From NCBI GenBank assembly GCA_015233705.1, contig JADFXE010000017.1, positions 2,985-19,832 on the forward strand: a stretch of 16,848 nucleotides of DNA, given 5' to 3'. Each line of letters opens with the position of its first letter. The first letter of the stretch is position 1. This document shows, piece by piece, positions 1-7,994 of this stretch. The notes below the pieces were generated by a model. It worked only from the letters and a program-made list of their open reading frames with translations. It was not told the origin of the DNA and did not search any database. This DNA is from Candidatus Omnitrophota bacterium (GTDB lineage Bacteria; Omnitrophota; Koll11; Zapsychrales; Fredricksoniimonadaceae). The position numbers and the translations under genes are program-made.

Positions 1-870
1 GTGGCAAAATTTTGCTGCCAGACGGTGTTCTTCGACGACGTGGCTAACAAGCTTTTGGTCGGCGCCGTGCCGCTCAAGGATGAATTCGGGTACTTCGGTT
101 ATCTTAAAAAGATGGTCCTGACCCTGCACAATGTCATCATGATGAAGCGCGGGATACTGCCGTACCATGGGGCGCTGGTGCGAGTGATCCTTAAGGGTAA
201 CATTGACCGCACCATCCTCTTCATGGGTGACACGGGCGCTGGCAAGTCAGAGACCCTTGAGGCCTTCCGCGGCCTCGGTGAGGGGCATATTCAGGATCTG
301 ATCATTATTGCCGATGATATGGGCTCTCTGCAGATCGGCCAGGATGGCAAGATTATGGGCTATGGAACGGAGATCGGCGCCTTTCTGCGGCTCGACGACC
401 TGCAGCCCGGCTATGCGTTGGGGCAGATTGACCGCGCGATCATCATGAGCGCCAACCAGGTCAATGCCCGCATCATCATTCCGGTGACGACCTACGAAGA
501 GGTGATCAAGGGCGAGCAGGTGGACTTTATCCTGTATGCCAATAATTACGATGTTATCGACGATGATCATCCGATCATTGACCGGTTCAAGGATGTGGAC
601 AGCGCCTTGAATGTTTTCCGTGAGGGGACGGCCATGAGCAAAGGCACGACGACATCGACGGGTCTGGTGCACTCGTATTTTGCCAATGTCTTCGGGCCGG
701 CGCAGTTCAGGGACCTTCATGAGCCTTTGGCCCGCAAGTATTTTGAGCAGTGTTTCAAGGCTAATGTCTTTGTCGGGCAGATGCGTACGCGTCTGGGGCT
801 GGCAGGCTGGGAAAGAACAGGGCCGCAAGAGGCGGCGAAAGAGCTCCTGGAGATCATTCGTAAGAGTTGA
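1..870 (+). CDS. PEPCK-like P-loop protein, C-terminal part (5' end outside window)
   Basis: The reading frame is open from base 1 to a TGA at 868-870, so the true start probably lies upstream. The visible 289 residues contain a Walker A loop GDTGAGKS (76-83) and a metal-binding-like ADDMG (104-108). These parallel GLSGTGKT and GDDEHG of the complete PckA encoded at 2921. Further on, VDFILYANNYDVID and a segment rich in small and hydroxyl residues (STGLVHSYFANVFGP) line up by position with [14 protein letters not shown] and the ATFSACFGQ region of PckA. That makes it a divergent member of the PEP carboxykinase/HPr-kinase fold rather than a generic ATPase. The GRSPKDKY substrate loop of true PckA is not seen, although the missing N-terminus could hold an equivalent. 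Substrate and role are unknown; a small-molecule or protein kinase, or a PEPCK relative, are all possible. It ends 46 bp before the HD-GYP gene and may be co-transcribed with it. Confidence 0.7.
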   Translation: MAKFCCQTVFFDDVANKLLVGAVPLKDEFGYFGYLKKMVLTLHNVIMMKRGILPYHGALVRVILKGNIDRTILFMGDTGAGKSETLEAFRGLGEGHIQDLIIIADDMGSLQIGQDGKIMGYGTEIGAFLRLDDLQPGYALGQIDRAIIMSANQVNARIIIPVTTYEEVIKGEQVDFILYANNYDVIDDDHPIIDRFKDVDSALNVFREGTAMSKGTTTSTGLVHSYFANVFGPAQFRDLHEPLARKYFEQCFKANVFVGQMRTRLGLAGWERTGPQEAAKELLEIIRKS

Positions 871-916
871 TCTTGACGGCCAAGAATGTTCTGGCCGGGT
901 GTGATAGAGGTTGACG

Positions 917-2332
917 ATGGGCAGGATCAGCGCTTTTTTGAGCAGATTTCAGGTCAGGGTGACGCTCGTTTTGATCTCGGCGATGTGCGGTGTTGTTCTG
1001 CTTAGCAACATCGTTATTTGCCAGTTTACCCTGAACGCACAATTCCAGCAGTTGCGCGAGAAGCTCATGGTCATCGCCCGAACATCAGCGTTGACGGTTG
1101 ATGTGGATAAGCTCATGGCTGTTCCGTTGAACCGCAAGGGGATGGAGACGCCTGAATATAAGGCCATTGAAGACACGCTGGTAAAGATCAAGAGAGTTAA
1201 TGATCCGCTGGCCTTTATCTACATCATGATGCCGACCGGCCACCAGGGAATCTGGCAGTTTGTCGTGGACGCTGACCCTGTTGCCAATACATGTAAAGGG
1301 GTCACGGCTTATCCCGGCGATAAATATAATGCAGGCCGATTCCCCAGAATGGAAGAGGCGTTCCAGTCCAACATCGCCACCGCAGATAACAAACTTGAGA
1401 GAGACGAGTGGGGCACGCTCTTGTCCGGCTATGCTCCGATCCGTGACAAGAATGGCAAGGCGGTCGCGGTCCTGGGCGTGGATATGCAGGCAAATGATGT
1501 TTACCGCACGCAACGGGTGGTTTATGTGCGAACCATTTTTGTTTTGTTTCTGGGTATTGGTCTGTCATTGGTGCTGGGGTTGCTTCTTTCCAGGCAAATC
1601 ACCGACCCTGTGAAGCAGCTCGTGCAGGGCACTCGTTACATCAGTCGGGGCGATCTGGATTATAAGGTACATCTTCCCGGGGAAGACGAGATCAGCGAGC
1701 TGGCGCAGGCGTTTAACAGCATGGCCTCCGACCTGCGCGCTTCACGGAAAAAGAATCATGAATATTTCTATGGTGTGATCCAGTCCATGGTGCGCATCGT
1801 GGAGGCCAAGGATCGGTACACCTGGGGGCATTCCGAGCGGGTGGCCGAATACGCGGCGCGCATTGCTTCGCAGATGGGCCTTTCCAAGGACGAGGTCGAT
1901 GCGGTTCGCCAGATCGCTGTGCTTCACGATATCGGTAAGCTTGGGATCAATGACGCGATCCTCAACAAGCCCGGTCCTTTGACCACAGAGGAATGGGATA
2001 TTGTCCGGACCCATCCGGTTGTCGGCGAGGAGATCCTGAAACCGGTATCTCTGAGCCCGCAGATGCTGGAGATCGTGAGAAGTCATCACGAGCGCTTCGA
2101 CGGGAGTGGATATCCTGATAAATTGAGCGGCCAGAAGATCCACCTTTTTGCTCAAATTCTGTCGGTGGCGGATGCGTATGATGCCATGACCTCTTCGCGG
2201 GCCTACCGCCAGACCATGGCCAGGGAAGATGCGGTCGCGGAATTAAAAAAGAATAAAGGCACGCAATTCAATCCTGTTGTCGTGGATGCGTTTATTCAGG
2301 TCTTGAGGGAGGAGGGTCTGCGGGAGGTTTAG
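917..2332 (+). CDS. Membrane HAMP / HD-GYP protein, putative c-di-GMP phosphodiesterase
   Basis: Predicted inner-membrane signalling protein of 471 aa. Order: TM1 (about 14-36), extracytoplasmic sensor of Cache-like size (about 37-203, including IYIMMPTGHQGIWQFVVDAD), TM2 (about 205-226), HAMP linker (about 227-279) and a C-terminal HD-GYP domain (about 285-471). The catalytic signatures are present: GHSERVAEYA, the HD pair with following residues (HDIGKLGI, H337-D338), THPVVG, and HHERFDGSGYP at about 390-400. HD-GYP domains with these residues hydrolyse cyclic di-GMP, so this protein probably lowers c-di-GMP in response to a periplasmic signal; the ligand cannot be read. I chose ATG 917 over TTG 911 because AGAGG at 906-910 is directly against the TTG but 6 nt from the ATG. 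The gene ends 6 bp before the stop of the convergent yjbQ-like gene, with no obvious terminator between them. Confidence 0.9.
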   Translation: MGRISAFLSRFQVRVTLVLISAMCGVVLLSNIVICQFTLNAQFQQLREKLMVIARTSALTVDVDKLMAVPLNRKGMETPEYKAIEDTLVKIKRVNDPLAFIYIMMPTGHQGIWQFVVDADPVANTCKGVTAYPGDKYNAGRFPRMEEAFQSNIATADNKLERDEWGTLLSGYAPIRDKNGKAVAVLGVDMQANDVYRTQRVVYVRTIFVLFLGIGLSLVLGLLLSRQITDPVKQLVQGTRYISRGDLDYKVHLPGEDEISELAQAFNSMASDLRASRKKNHEYFYGVIQSMVRIVEAKDRYTWGHSERVAEYAARIASQMGLSKDEVDAVRQIAVLHDIGKLGINDAILNKPGPLTTEEWDIVRTHPVVGEEILKPVSLSPQMLEIVRSHHERFDGSGYPDKLSGQKIHLFAQILSVADAYDAMTSSRAYRQTMAREDAVAELKKNKGTQFNPVVVDAFIQVLREEGLREV

Positions 2333-2338
2333 CCTGTT

Positions 2339-2740
2339 TCAATCTTTAGCGGGGATGAATTTGAGCCAGACCTCGCGTTCGCGCGGTCCGTCGAATTCCA
2401 TGAAGTAAACGCCTTGCCAGGTCCCCATTTGCAATTGCCCCTCTTCAACGATCACATTTTGCGAACAGCCGATGATGGTGGCCTTGATGTGGGCATCAGA
2501 ATTTCCTTCCACATGCTTGAAGGTTTCGGCAGGAGGGATGAGCTGGCTTAGGTGGAAGAGCATGTCGAATTTGACGTCTGGATCGGCATTCTCATTGATC
2601 GTGACGCCAGCGGTCGTGTGCGGCGAATGGACCGTGATAATGCCGCAGACGGCTTTGATTTCGCCAAGGTACTCGCGGACCATGGGCGTGATATCAATGG
2701 CTTCATTTCTTTTGTGCGAGCTGATGTGGAGTTTTTTCAT
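2339..2740 (-). CDS. YjbQ/UPF0047 family protein
   Basis: 133 aa, matching the usual 130-140 aa of the YjbQ (UPF0047) family. Visible family signatures are VHSPHTTAGVTINENADPDV, FKHVEGNSDAHIKATIIG and GTWQGVYFMEFDGPRE. The conserved His, Glu and Asp residues in these form the presumed active site. Family members have been reported to have secondary thiamine-phosphate synthase activity in vitro; the physiological role is not settled. I chose ATG 2740 because MKKLHISSHKRNEAIDIT is where the family begins. An upstream in-frame extension to 2836 would add 32 unconserved residues over the intergenic region. No good Shine-Dalgarno precedes any candidate start, so the start is less certain than the identity. 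The gene is convergent with the HD-GYP gene and divergent from pckA. Confidence 0.85.
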   Translation of the reverse strand: MKKLHISSHKRNEAIDITPMVREYLGEIKAVCGIITVHSPHTTAGVTINENADPDVKFDMLFHLSQLIPPAETFKHVEGNSDAHIKATIIGCSQNVIVEEGQLQMGTWQGVYFMEFDGPREREVWLKFIPAKD

Positions 2741-2849
2741 AGCGTAAGTATACATCAAATTCATGACTTTTGCCGGGACATTGCGTGAATAAGGGCGCTC
2801 GGGAGTCCGCCAAAAAAGAAGTTGCAAAAACAGCAAGGCTCGTTAATAA

Positions 2850-2884
2850 TTGACATCGCTTGCAGGGAAAAACAGGGATAAATC
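2850..2884 (+). promoter_or_regulatory. Possible promoter element upstream of pckA
   Basis: A perfect -35 hexamer TTGACA lies at 2850-2855 in the 180-bp gap between the divergent yjbQ-like and pckA genes. The only -10-like string downstream (GATAAATC, about 2877-2884) gives a spacer of 21-23 nt, longer than the usual 16-18, so the match is poor overall. It lies just outside the duplicated block (which starts at 2891), so the second pckA copy does not carry it. Confidence 0.25.
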
Positions 2885-2920
2885 TACCGCAGTATTCACA
2901 GGAAAGGGGTTTTTGTCGAG

Positions 2921-4558
2921 ATGAGAAATCTACGCTTGGAGCGCCACGGCATTACTCAGTATGACGAGATCTTTTACAATCTGTCCTACGAAGAGCTTTT
3001 GAAGCAGGAGCTGTCCTCGTCAACTCCGGAAAATGAACGCGGAGTCGTGACCTCCACCGGCGCGGTCGCGGTCGATACCGGCAAGTTCACGGGCCGTTCT
3101 CCTAAGGACAAATATATCGTTGCGGAAGAGACCTCGAAGGACAAGATCTGGTGGGGCATTGGCCCGGTCGCGCCCACGACGAATAATTCAGACAACCAGC
3201 AAATCTCGGAAGAGACCTGGTATTACCTTAAGGATCTGTCGCTGAACCGTCTTAACGGTAAGAAGCTGTACGTGATGGACGGATTTTGCGGGACCAATCC
3301 GGATTCGCGCATGCGTGTCCGCTTGGTCACCGAGATCGCCTGGAAAGCGCATTTCTTCAAGAACATGTTCCTTCGACCGACGGAAGAGGAGCTCAAGGAG
3401 TTTGTTCCGGACTGGACGGTTCTGGATGCCTGCAAGATTTCCTGTCCCCAGCCTCATCGGCACAATCTGCGCAGCGAGGTCTTTTTGGCGTTCAACATGA
3501 TGGAGCGCATCACCCTGATCGGCGGCACCTGGTACGGCGGGGAGATCAAGAAGGGCATCTTCTCGGTCATGAATTATTTTCTGCCGCTGAAGGGCATGGG
3601 TTCCTACCATTGCTCGGCCAACATGGGCAAGAATGGGGACACGGCGCTGTTCTTCGGGCTTTCAGGGACCGGCAAGACGACGCTGTCCGCGGACCCCAAG
3701 CGGCTTCTCATCGGCGATGACGAGCACGGCTGGGATGACGACGGCATTTTTAACTTTGAGGGTGGCTGTTATGCCAAGTGCATCAACCTGTCCAAGGAGA
3801 AGGAGCCGGATATCTTCCGTGCCATCCGCAAGGATTGCCTCCTGGAGAACGTGGTCATGGATGCCAAGGGTGTGGTGGATTACGATTCTGACAAGAAGAC
3901 GGAGAACACGCGCGCCTCGTATCCGATCTATCACATTGACAATATCGTTCGCCCGGTCTCCCGAGGCGGCCATCCGTCCAAGATCATCTTTTTGACCTGC
4001 GATGCTTACGGCGTTCTTCCTCCGGTCTCGAAGTTGACCAAGGACCAGGCCATGTACCATTTCCTCAGCGGCTACACGGCGCGGGTGGCGGGCACAGAGC
4101 TGGGTGTCACGGAGCCCAAGGCGACGTTCTCGGCGTGTTTTGGCCAGGCGTTCTTGCTGCTTCATCCGACGCGTTATGCGAAGATCCTCGGCGAACAGAT
4201 GGAAAAGCACGGTTCGACGGCGTATCTGGTCAACACCGGCTGGATCCGCGGCAAGTACGGGGTCGGTGAGCGCATGGACCTTCCCAGCACCCGCAAGATC
4301 ATTGATGCCATTCTGGACGGTTCCCTGGAGAAGGCGGAGTTTGAGACCTTGCCGATCTTCAATATGCAGATTCCCAAGGCGATCCCCGGGGTTGACAGCC
4401 AGATCCTCAATCCCAGGAATGCCTGGAAGGACAAGGCGGAATACGACAAGACCTTCAAGAAACTCGCCGAGATGTTCGTGGCGCATTTCCGTAATTTTAC
4501 GGATACGGAAAAGGGCCGCCATTTGGTGGACGCGGGTCCCCAGATCGACGTGGAATAA
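2921..4558 (+). CDS. pckA: Phosphoenolpyruvate carboxykinase (ATP), copy 1
   Basis: 545 aa, about the length of E. coli PckA (540). It catalyses oxaloacetate + ATP to PEP + CO2 + ADP in the cytoplasm (EC 4.1.1.49); in fermenters it can run in reverse to conserve ATP. The ATP-type signature set is complete: GRSPKDKY (58-65), [12 protein letters not shown] (201-212, with the metal-ligand lysine), the His of SYHCSANMG (H230), P-loop GLSGTGKT (246-253) and kinase-2 GDDEHGW (265-271). These sit about two residues earlier than their E. coli counterparts. The start ATG 2921 follows an AGGAAAGGGG stretch (2900-2909) at a rather long 11-nt spacing, but [11 protein letters not shown] is a good family N-terminus. 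msrA follows 36 bp downstream and may be co-transcribed. Confidence 0.97.
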   Translation: MRNLRLERHGITQYDEIFYNLSYEELLKQELSSSTPENERGVVTSTGAVAVDTGKFTGRSPKDKYIVAEETSKDKIWWGIGPVAPTTNNSDNQQISEETWYYLKDLSLNRLNGKKLYVMDGFCGTNPDSRMRVRLVTEIAWKAHFFKNMFLRPTEEELKEFVPDWTVLDACKISCPQPHRHNLRSEVFLAFNMMERITLIGGTWYGGEIKKGIFSVMNYFLPLKGMGSYHCSANMGKNGDTALFFGLSGTGKTTLSADPKRLLIGDDEHGWDDDGIFNFEGGCYAKCINLSKEKEPDIFRAIRKDCLLENVVMDAKGVVDYDSDKKTENTRASYPIYHIDNIVRPVSRGGHPSKIIFLTCDAYGVLPPVSKLTKDQAMYHFLSGYTARVAGTELGVTEPKATFSACFGQAFLLLHPTRYAKILGEQMEKHGSTAYLVNTGWIRGKYGVGERMDLPSTRKIIDAILDGSLEKAEFETLPIFNMQIPKAIPGVDSQILNPRNAWKDKAEYDKTFKKLAEMFVAHFRNFTDTEKGRHLVDAGPQIDVE

Positions 4559-4588
4559 TTGTAAGTTTGAGTGCCTTTGAAACGACAG

Positions 4589-4623
4589 AACAGCATGAAG
4601 AAGATTAACCTTCTCATGCTGTT
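4589..4623 (+). promoter_or_regulatory. Hairpin enclosing the upstream msrA start codon
   Basis: AACAGCATGA (4589-4598) pairs with TCATGCTGTT (4614-4623). After one bulged A, GAAG (4600-4603) pairs with CTTC (4610-4613), leaving a 6-nt loop: 14 bp in total. The ATG at 4595 lies inside the stem. A strong AGGAGG (4633-4638) lies just downstream, outside the stem, before a second in-frame ATG at 4643. The structure could hide the first start and favour the second; it could also be a weak pckA terminator (it is followed by TTCTTGTTTTT). Its function is inferred. Confidence 0.5.
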
Positions 4624-5194
4624 CTTGTTTTTAGGAGGACTTATGGGATCTCAGGGAGAAGTTTTGTCCGCAGACTTGCATAAAGCGACCTTTGCCGGCG
4701 GATGTTTCTGGTGCATGCAGCCGCCGTTTGCCCAATTGGAAGGTGTTGTCTCGACAACCGTGGGCTACACAGGCGGGGACAAGCCGGATCCGACTTATGA
4801 GGAAGTCTCCTCGGGCACAACGGGTCACGTCGAGGCTATCCAGGTCGTTTACGATCCGAACAAGGTGTCTTATGACGTTCTTTTGGGATTATTCTGGCGG
4901 AGCATTGATCCGACCGACCCGCGCGGACAGTTCGCGGATCAGGGCAGTCAGTATCGTACGGCTATTTTTTATCAGGATGAGGAACAGCGGCGCCTGGCCG
5001 AGGAATCAAAAAAGCTGCTGACCGGTTCCGGGCGGTTTAGAAAACCGATCGCGACAGCCATCCTTCCGGCCAAGCCGTTCTATCCGGCCGAGGAATATCA
5101 TCAGCAGTATTACCGCACGCATTCCATCCAGTATAAGCTCTACAAAAAAGGTTCCGGCCGGGAAGATTTCCTGGAAAAGACCTGGGGCCGGTAG
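4595..5194 (+). CDS. msrA: Peptide methionine sulfoxide reductase MsrA, copy 1 (probably exported)
   Basis: 199 aa from ATG 4595. MsrA reduces methionine-S-sulfoxide in proteins with thioredoxin-type electron donors. The catalytic motif GCFWC is at 36-40 (nucleophile C37), followed by GVVSTTVGYTGG, GTTGHVEAIQVVYDP, FWRSIDPTDPRGQFADQGSQYRTAIFY and EEYHQQYY, all typical of the family. There is no fused MsrB domain. From ATG 4595 the protein begins with a signal peptide (MKKINLLMLFLFLGGL), implying a periplasmic enzyme. A second in-frame ATG at 4643 has a far better Shine-Dalgarno (AGGAGG, 4-nt spacing) and would give a cytoplasmic form starting MGSQGE. Both products are plausible. It lies 36 bp after pckA. 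Confidence 0.93.
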   Translation: MKKINLLMLFLFLGGLMGSQGEVLSADLHKATFAGGCFWCMQPPFAQLEGVVSTTVGYTGGDKPDPTYEEVSSGTTGHVEAIQVVYDPNKVSYDVLLGLFWRSIDPTDPRGQFADQGSQYRTAIFYQDEEQRRLAEESKKLLTGSGRFRKPIATAILPAKPFYPAEEYHQQYYRTHSIQYKLYKKGSGREDFLEKTWGR

Positions 5195-5212
5195 CTTTCC
5201 GCAATTATTTTC

Positions 5213-5240
5213 TTGAATTCATGCGCCAAATGCGTAGCAT
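5213..5240 (+). promoter_or_regulatory. Putative sigma70-type promoter of the Ada-like gene (copy 1)
   Basis: TTGAAT (5213-5218) and TAGCAT (5235-5240) match 4/6 each to -35 and -10, with a 16-nt spacer, 39 bp before the chosen ATG. The same element is carried in the duplicate at 8584-8611. Confidence 0.4.
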
Positions 5241-5279
5241 AGGAACAAATCACACTAACTTCAAAGGAAAGGAATGATC

Positions 5280-5660
5280 ATGAAGAAAATTTTGATCGCA
5301 TTGATGGCGGGATGTTTTCTGGCCGGGGCTTGCGGGTTGGCGTCCGCTGAGGATCTCATCGGCAGCAAGAATTCGGACAAGTACCATTTGGCGACCTGTG
5401 CTACGGCGCAGAAGATCACGGCGGACAACAAGGTGACTTTCAAGGACGCTGAGGCGGCTCTGAAAGCAGGCTATGCGCCGTGTCAGAAGTGCAAGCCTCC
5501 GGTGGTTTTTGTGGCGAGCAAGAATTCAACAGTCTATCATTTGCCTTCTTGCAAAATGGCAGACAAGATCGTGGCCGATAACAAGGTCAAGTTTGATACC
5601 GAGGCAGATGCGCAAAAGGCAGGCTATAAGCCGTGCCAGATCTGTTTTCCGAAAAAGTAA
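5280..5660 (+). CDS. Exported protein with two tandem Ada-type metal-binding domains, copy 1
   Basis: 126 aa. A signal peptide (1-23, cleavage likely after ASA) precedes two repeats of about 45 residues. Each has the pattern SKNSxxYHxxxC...NKVxF...AxxAGYxPCxxC: H36, C40, C68, C71 in the first and H87, C91, C119, C122 in the second. This resembles the zinc-binding N-terminal domain of Ada methyl-phosphotriester repair proteins, but with His in place of one Cys and no DNA-binding or methyltransferase domain. Export argues against DNA repair; metal binding or a structural envelope role is more likely. The function is not known. I chose ATG 5280 because AAAGG (5268-5272) is 7 nt upstream, while the in-frame ATG 5274 is almost on top of it. 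A complete copy is here; the second copy at 8651 has lost its C-terminus. Confidence 0.8.
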   Translation: MKKILIALMAGCFLAGACGLASAEDLIGSKNSDKYHLATCATAQKITADNKVTFKDAEAALKAGYAPCQKCKPPVVFVASKNSTVYHLPSCKMADKIVADNKVKFDTEADAQKAGYKPCQICFPKK

Positions 5661-5690
5661 GTAACGATAACAGAAGAGAAAGCAATATCA

Positions 5691-5743
5691 GGGGCAGCGT
5701 CTTGTTTTTCGGTTTTTGACAAAGAGAGACAAGGCGCTGCCCC
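5691..5743 (+). terminator. Long-stem hairpin between Ada-like gene and EamA fragment
   Basis: GGGGCAGCGTCTTG (5691-5704) pairs with CAAGGCGCTGCCCC (5730-5743): 14 bp with one G-U wobble and a 25-nt loop. A short T run follows in CGGGTCATTTTTAG. It lies 30 bp after the Ada-like stop and 29 bp before the EamA start, and probably terminates or attenuates transcription. The large loop makes it an imperfect intrinsic terminator. It is not inside the duplicated block. Confidence 0.45.
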
Positions 5744-5772
5744 GGGTCATTTTTAGAGGAAGAGTGTATTCC

Positions 5773-6261
5773 ATGTGGCTGGTGTTATCTTTTCTGACCG
5801 CGCTGTGCACCTCGGCGCAGGACATTCTTTCCAAGCGTGTCTCGACGCGGGTGAGCCCCTACGTCACAGCCTGGGCCGTGAGTTTCTTTTCTCTGCCGTT
5901 TTTGGGTCTGCTTTTCCTTCGTGAACGTCTCGCCATTCATAGTCCGGAGTTCTGGCCAGCCCTGCTCGCATCGACTGTCATCCTGACGGTCTCATCGATC
6001 TTCTTTTTCAAGTCCATCCAGGCCTCTGACCTGTCCCTGACGATCCCGCTTCTCAGCTTTACGCCGCTGTTATTGCTGATCACCTCGCCCATTATTGTCA
6101 GAGAATTTCCCCGGCCGCTGGGGATCGTGGGCATGGTCCTCATTGTCCTGGGATGTTACGTTCTCTATTACCACCCTGATCAGGAGGACATTTGGGCGCC
6201 GTTGCGCCGGTTGCTTAAGGCCAGGGGCAGCCGGTATATGCTGATCGTGGCTATTCTTTAT
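5773..6261 (+). pseudogene. EamA-type transporter, N-terminal half only (cut at 6261/6262)
   Basis: 163 codons of a drug/metabolite transporter (EamA/DMT) protein, starting [21 protein letters not shown] 5773 follows AGAGGAAGA (5755-5763). Several hydrophobic segments are visible, including [32 protein letters not shown], the [20 protein letters not shown] stretch and [15 protein letters not shown]. This is one EamA half; a full protein has two halves and about 290-300 aa. The frame breaks at the start of the second half (YMLIVAILY), where the second copy of the pckA block begins. The junction falls exactly on a codon boundary and the frame continues through the former pckA leader ([10 protein letters not shown]) into PckA, giving a predicted 718-aa fusion. 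Either the gene was destroyed by rearrangement or the joint is an assembly artefact. Confidence 0.8.
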
Positions 6262-6291
6262 AGTATTCACAGGAAAGGGGTTTTTGTCGAG

Positions 6292-7929
6292 ATGAGAAAT
6301 CTACGCTTGGAGCGCCACGGCATTACTCAGTATGACGAGATCTTTTACAATCTGTCCTACGAAGAGCTTTTGAAGCAGGAGCTGTCCTCGTCAACTCCGG
6401 AAAATGAACGCGGAGTCGTGACCTCCACCGGCGCGGTCGCGGTCGATACCGGCAAGTTCACGGGCCGTTCTCCTAAGGACAAATATATCGTTGCGGAAGA
6501 GACCTCGAAGGACAAGATCTGGTGGGGCATTGGCCCGGTCGCGCCCACGACGAATAATTCAGACAACCAGCAAATCTCGGAAGAGACCTGGTATTACCTT
6601 AAGGATCTGTCGCTGAACCGTCTTAACGGTAAGAAGCTGTACGTGATGGACGGATTTTGCGGGACCAATCCGGATTCGCGCATGCGTGTCCGCTTGGTCA
6701 CCGAGATCGCCTGGAAAGCGCATTTCTTCAAGAACATGTTCCTTCGACCGACGGAAGAGGAGCTCAAGGAGTTTGTTCCGGACTGGACGGTTCTGGATGC
6801 CTGCAAGATTTCCTGTCCCCAGCCTCATCGGCACAATCTGCGCAGCGAGGTCTTTTTGGCGTTCAACATGATGGAGCGCATCACCCTGATCGGCGGCACC
6901 TGGTACGGCGGGGAGATCAAGAAGGGCATCTTCTCGGTCATGAATTATTTTCTGCCGCTGAAGGGCATGGGTTCCTACCATTGCTCGGCCAACATGGGCA
7001 AGAATGGGGACACGGCGCTGTTCTTCGGGCTTTCAGGGACCGGCAAGACGACGCTGTCCGCGGACCCCAAGCGGCTTCTCATCGGCGATGACGAGCACGG
7101 CTGGGATGACGACGGCATTTTTAACTTTGAGGGTGGCTGTTATGCCAAGTGCATCAACCTGTCCAAGGAGAAGGAGCCGGATATCTTCCGTGCCATCCGC
7201 AAGGATTGCCTCCTGGAGAACGTGGTCATGGATGCCAAGGGTGTGGTGGATTACGATTCTGACAAGAAGACGGAGAACACGCGCGCCTCGTATCCGATCT
7301 ATCACATTGACAATATCGTTCGCCCGGTCTCCCGAGGCGGCCATCCGTCCAAGATCATCTTTTTGACCTGCGATGCTTACGGCGTTCTTCCTCCGGTCTC
7401 GAAGTTGACCAAGGACCAGGCCATGTACCATTTCCTCAGCGGCTACACGGCGCGGGTGGCGGGCACAGAGCTGGGTGTCACGGAGCCCAAGGCGACGTTC
7501 TCGGCGTGTTTTGGCCAGGCGTTCTTGCTGCTTCATCCGACGCGTTATGCGAAGATCCTCGGCGAACAGATGGAAAAGCACGGTTCGACGGCGTATCTGG
7601 TCAACACCGGCTGGATCCGCGGCAAGTACGGGGTCGGTGAGCGCATGGACCTTCCCAGCACCCGCAAGATCATTGATGCCATTCTGGACGGTTCCCTGGA
7701 GAAGGCGGAGTTTGAGACCTTGCCGATCTTCAATATGCAGATTCCCAAGGCGATCCCCGGGGTTGACAGCCAGATCCTCAATCCCAGGAATGCCTGGAAG
7801 GACAAGGCGGAATACGACAAGACCTTCAAGAAACTCGCCGAGATGTTCGTGGCGCATTTCCGTAATTTTACGGATACGGAAAAGGGCCGCCATTTGGTGG
7901 ACGCGGGTCCCCAGATCGACGTGGAATAA
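6292..7929 (+). CDS. pckA: Phosphoenolpyruvate carboxykinase (ATP), copy 2, in frame with EamA fragment
   Basis: Same 545-aa protein as at 2921, with all active-site motifs intact ([23 protein letters not shown]). The leader back to 30 bp before the ATG is retained, so the original ribosome-binding region is present. The upstream TTGACA region of copy 1 is not. The frame is also open backwards into the EamA fragment, so read-through translation from ATG 5773 would give a membrane-anchored PckA of 718 aa with PckA beginning at residue 174. If the joint is real, expression would depend on the EamA promoter. Sequence identity to copy 1 implies either very recent duplication or misassembly. Confidence 0.85.
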   Translation: MRNLRLERHGITQYDEIFYNLSYEELLKQELSSSTPENERGVVTSTGAVAVDTGKFTGRSPKDKYIVAEETSKDKIWWGIGPVAPTTNNSDNQQISEETWYYLKDLSLNRLNGKKLYVMDGFCGTNPDSRMRVRLVTEIAWKAHFFKNMFLRPTEEELKEFVPDWTVLDACKISCPQPHRHNLRSEVFLAFNMMERITLIGGTWYGGEIKKGIFSVMNYFLPLKGMGSYHCSANMGKNGDTALFFGLSGTGKTTLSADPKRLLIGDDEHGWDDDGIFNFEGGCYAKCINLSKEKEPDIFRAIRKDCLLENVVMDAKGVVDYDSDKKTENTRASYPIYHIDNIVRPVSRGGHPSKIIFLTCDAYGVLPPVSKLTKDQAMYHFLSGYTARVAGTELGVTEPKATFSACFGQAFLLLHPTRYAKILGEQMEKHGSTAYLVNTGWIRGKYGVGERMDLPSTRKIIDAILDGSLEKAEFETLPIFNMQIPKAIPGVDSQILNPRNAWKDKAEYDKTFKKLAEMFVAHFRNFTDTEKGRHLVDAGPQIDVE

Positions 7930-7959
7930 TTGTAAGTTTGAGTGCCTTTGAAACGACAG

Positions 7960-7994
7960 AACAGCATGAAGAAGATTAACCTTCTCATGCTGTT
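7960..7994 (+). promoter_or_regulatory. Hairpin enclosing the msrA start codon (copy 2)
   Basis: Exact duplicate of the 4589-4623 structure: the same 14-bp stem with one bulge, the same ATG (7966) in the stem, and the same AGGAGG downstream. Confidence 0.45.

Larger units (their letters stand above)
2891..5599 (+). repeat. 2.7-kb direct repeat, copy 1 (pckA-msrA-Ada-like)
   Basis: This block reappears at 6262-8970 with a constant offset of 3371. The pckA, msrA and Ada-like proteins are the same in both copies, and no base difference was found where the two were compared. Identity starts at AGTATTCAC (2891; preceding base c here, t at 6261) and ends at GTTTGATAC (5599; next base c here, g at 8971). 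In this copy all three genes are intact and the flanks look natural, so it is probably the original. Confidence 0.95.

Noticed and set aside
2741..2836. 32-residue N-terminal extension of the YjbQ-like protein
   Set aside because: Not part of the family and lacking a ribosome site; it covers the divergent intergenic region.
3662..4522. Long antisense reading frame (286 codons) within pckA, repeated at 7033-7893
   Set aside because: Shadow of a GC-rich coding sequence; low-complexity Arg/Leu-rich product and the sense strand is clearly pckA.
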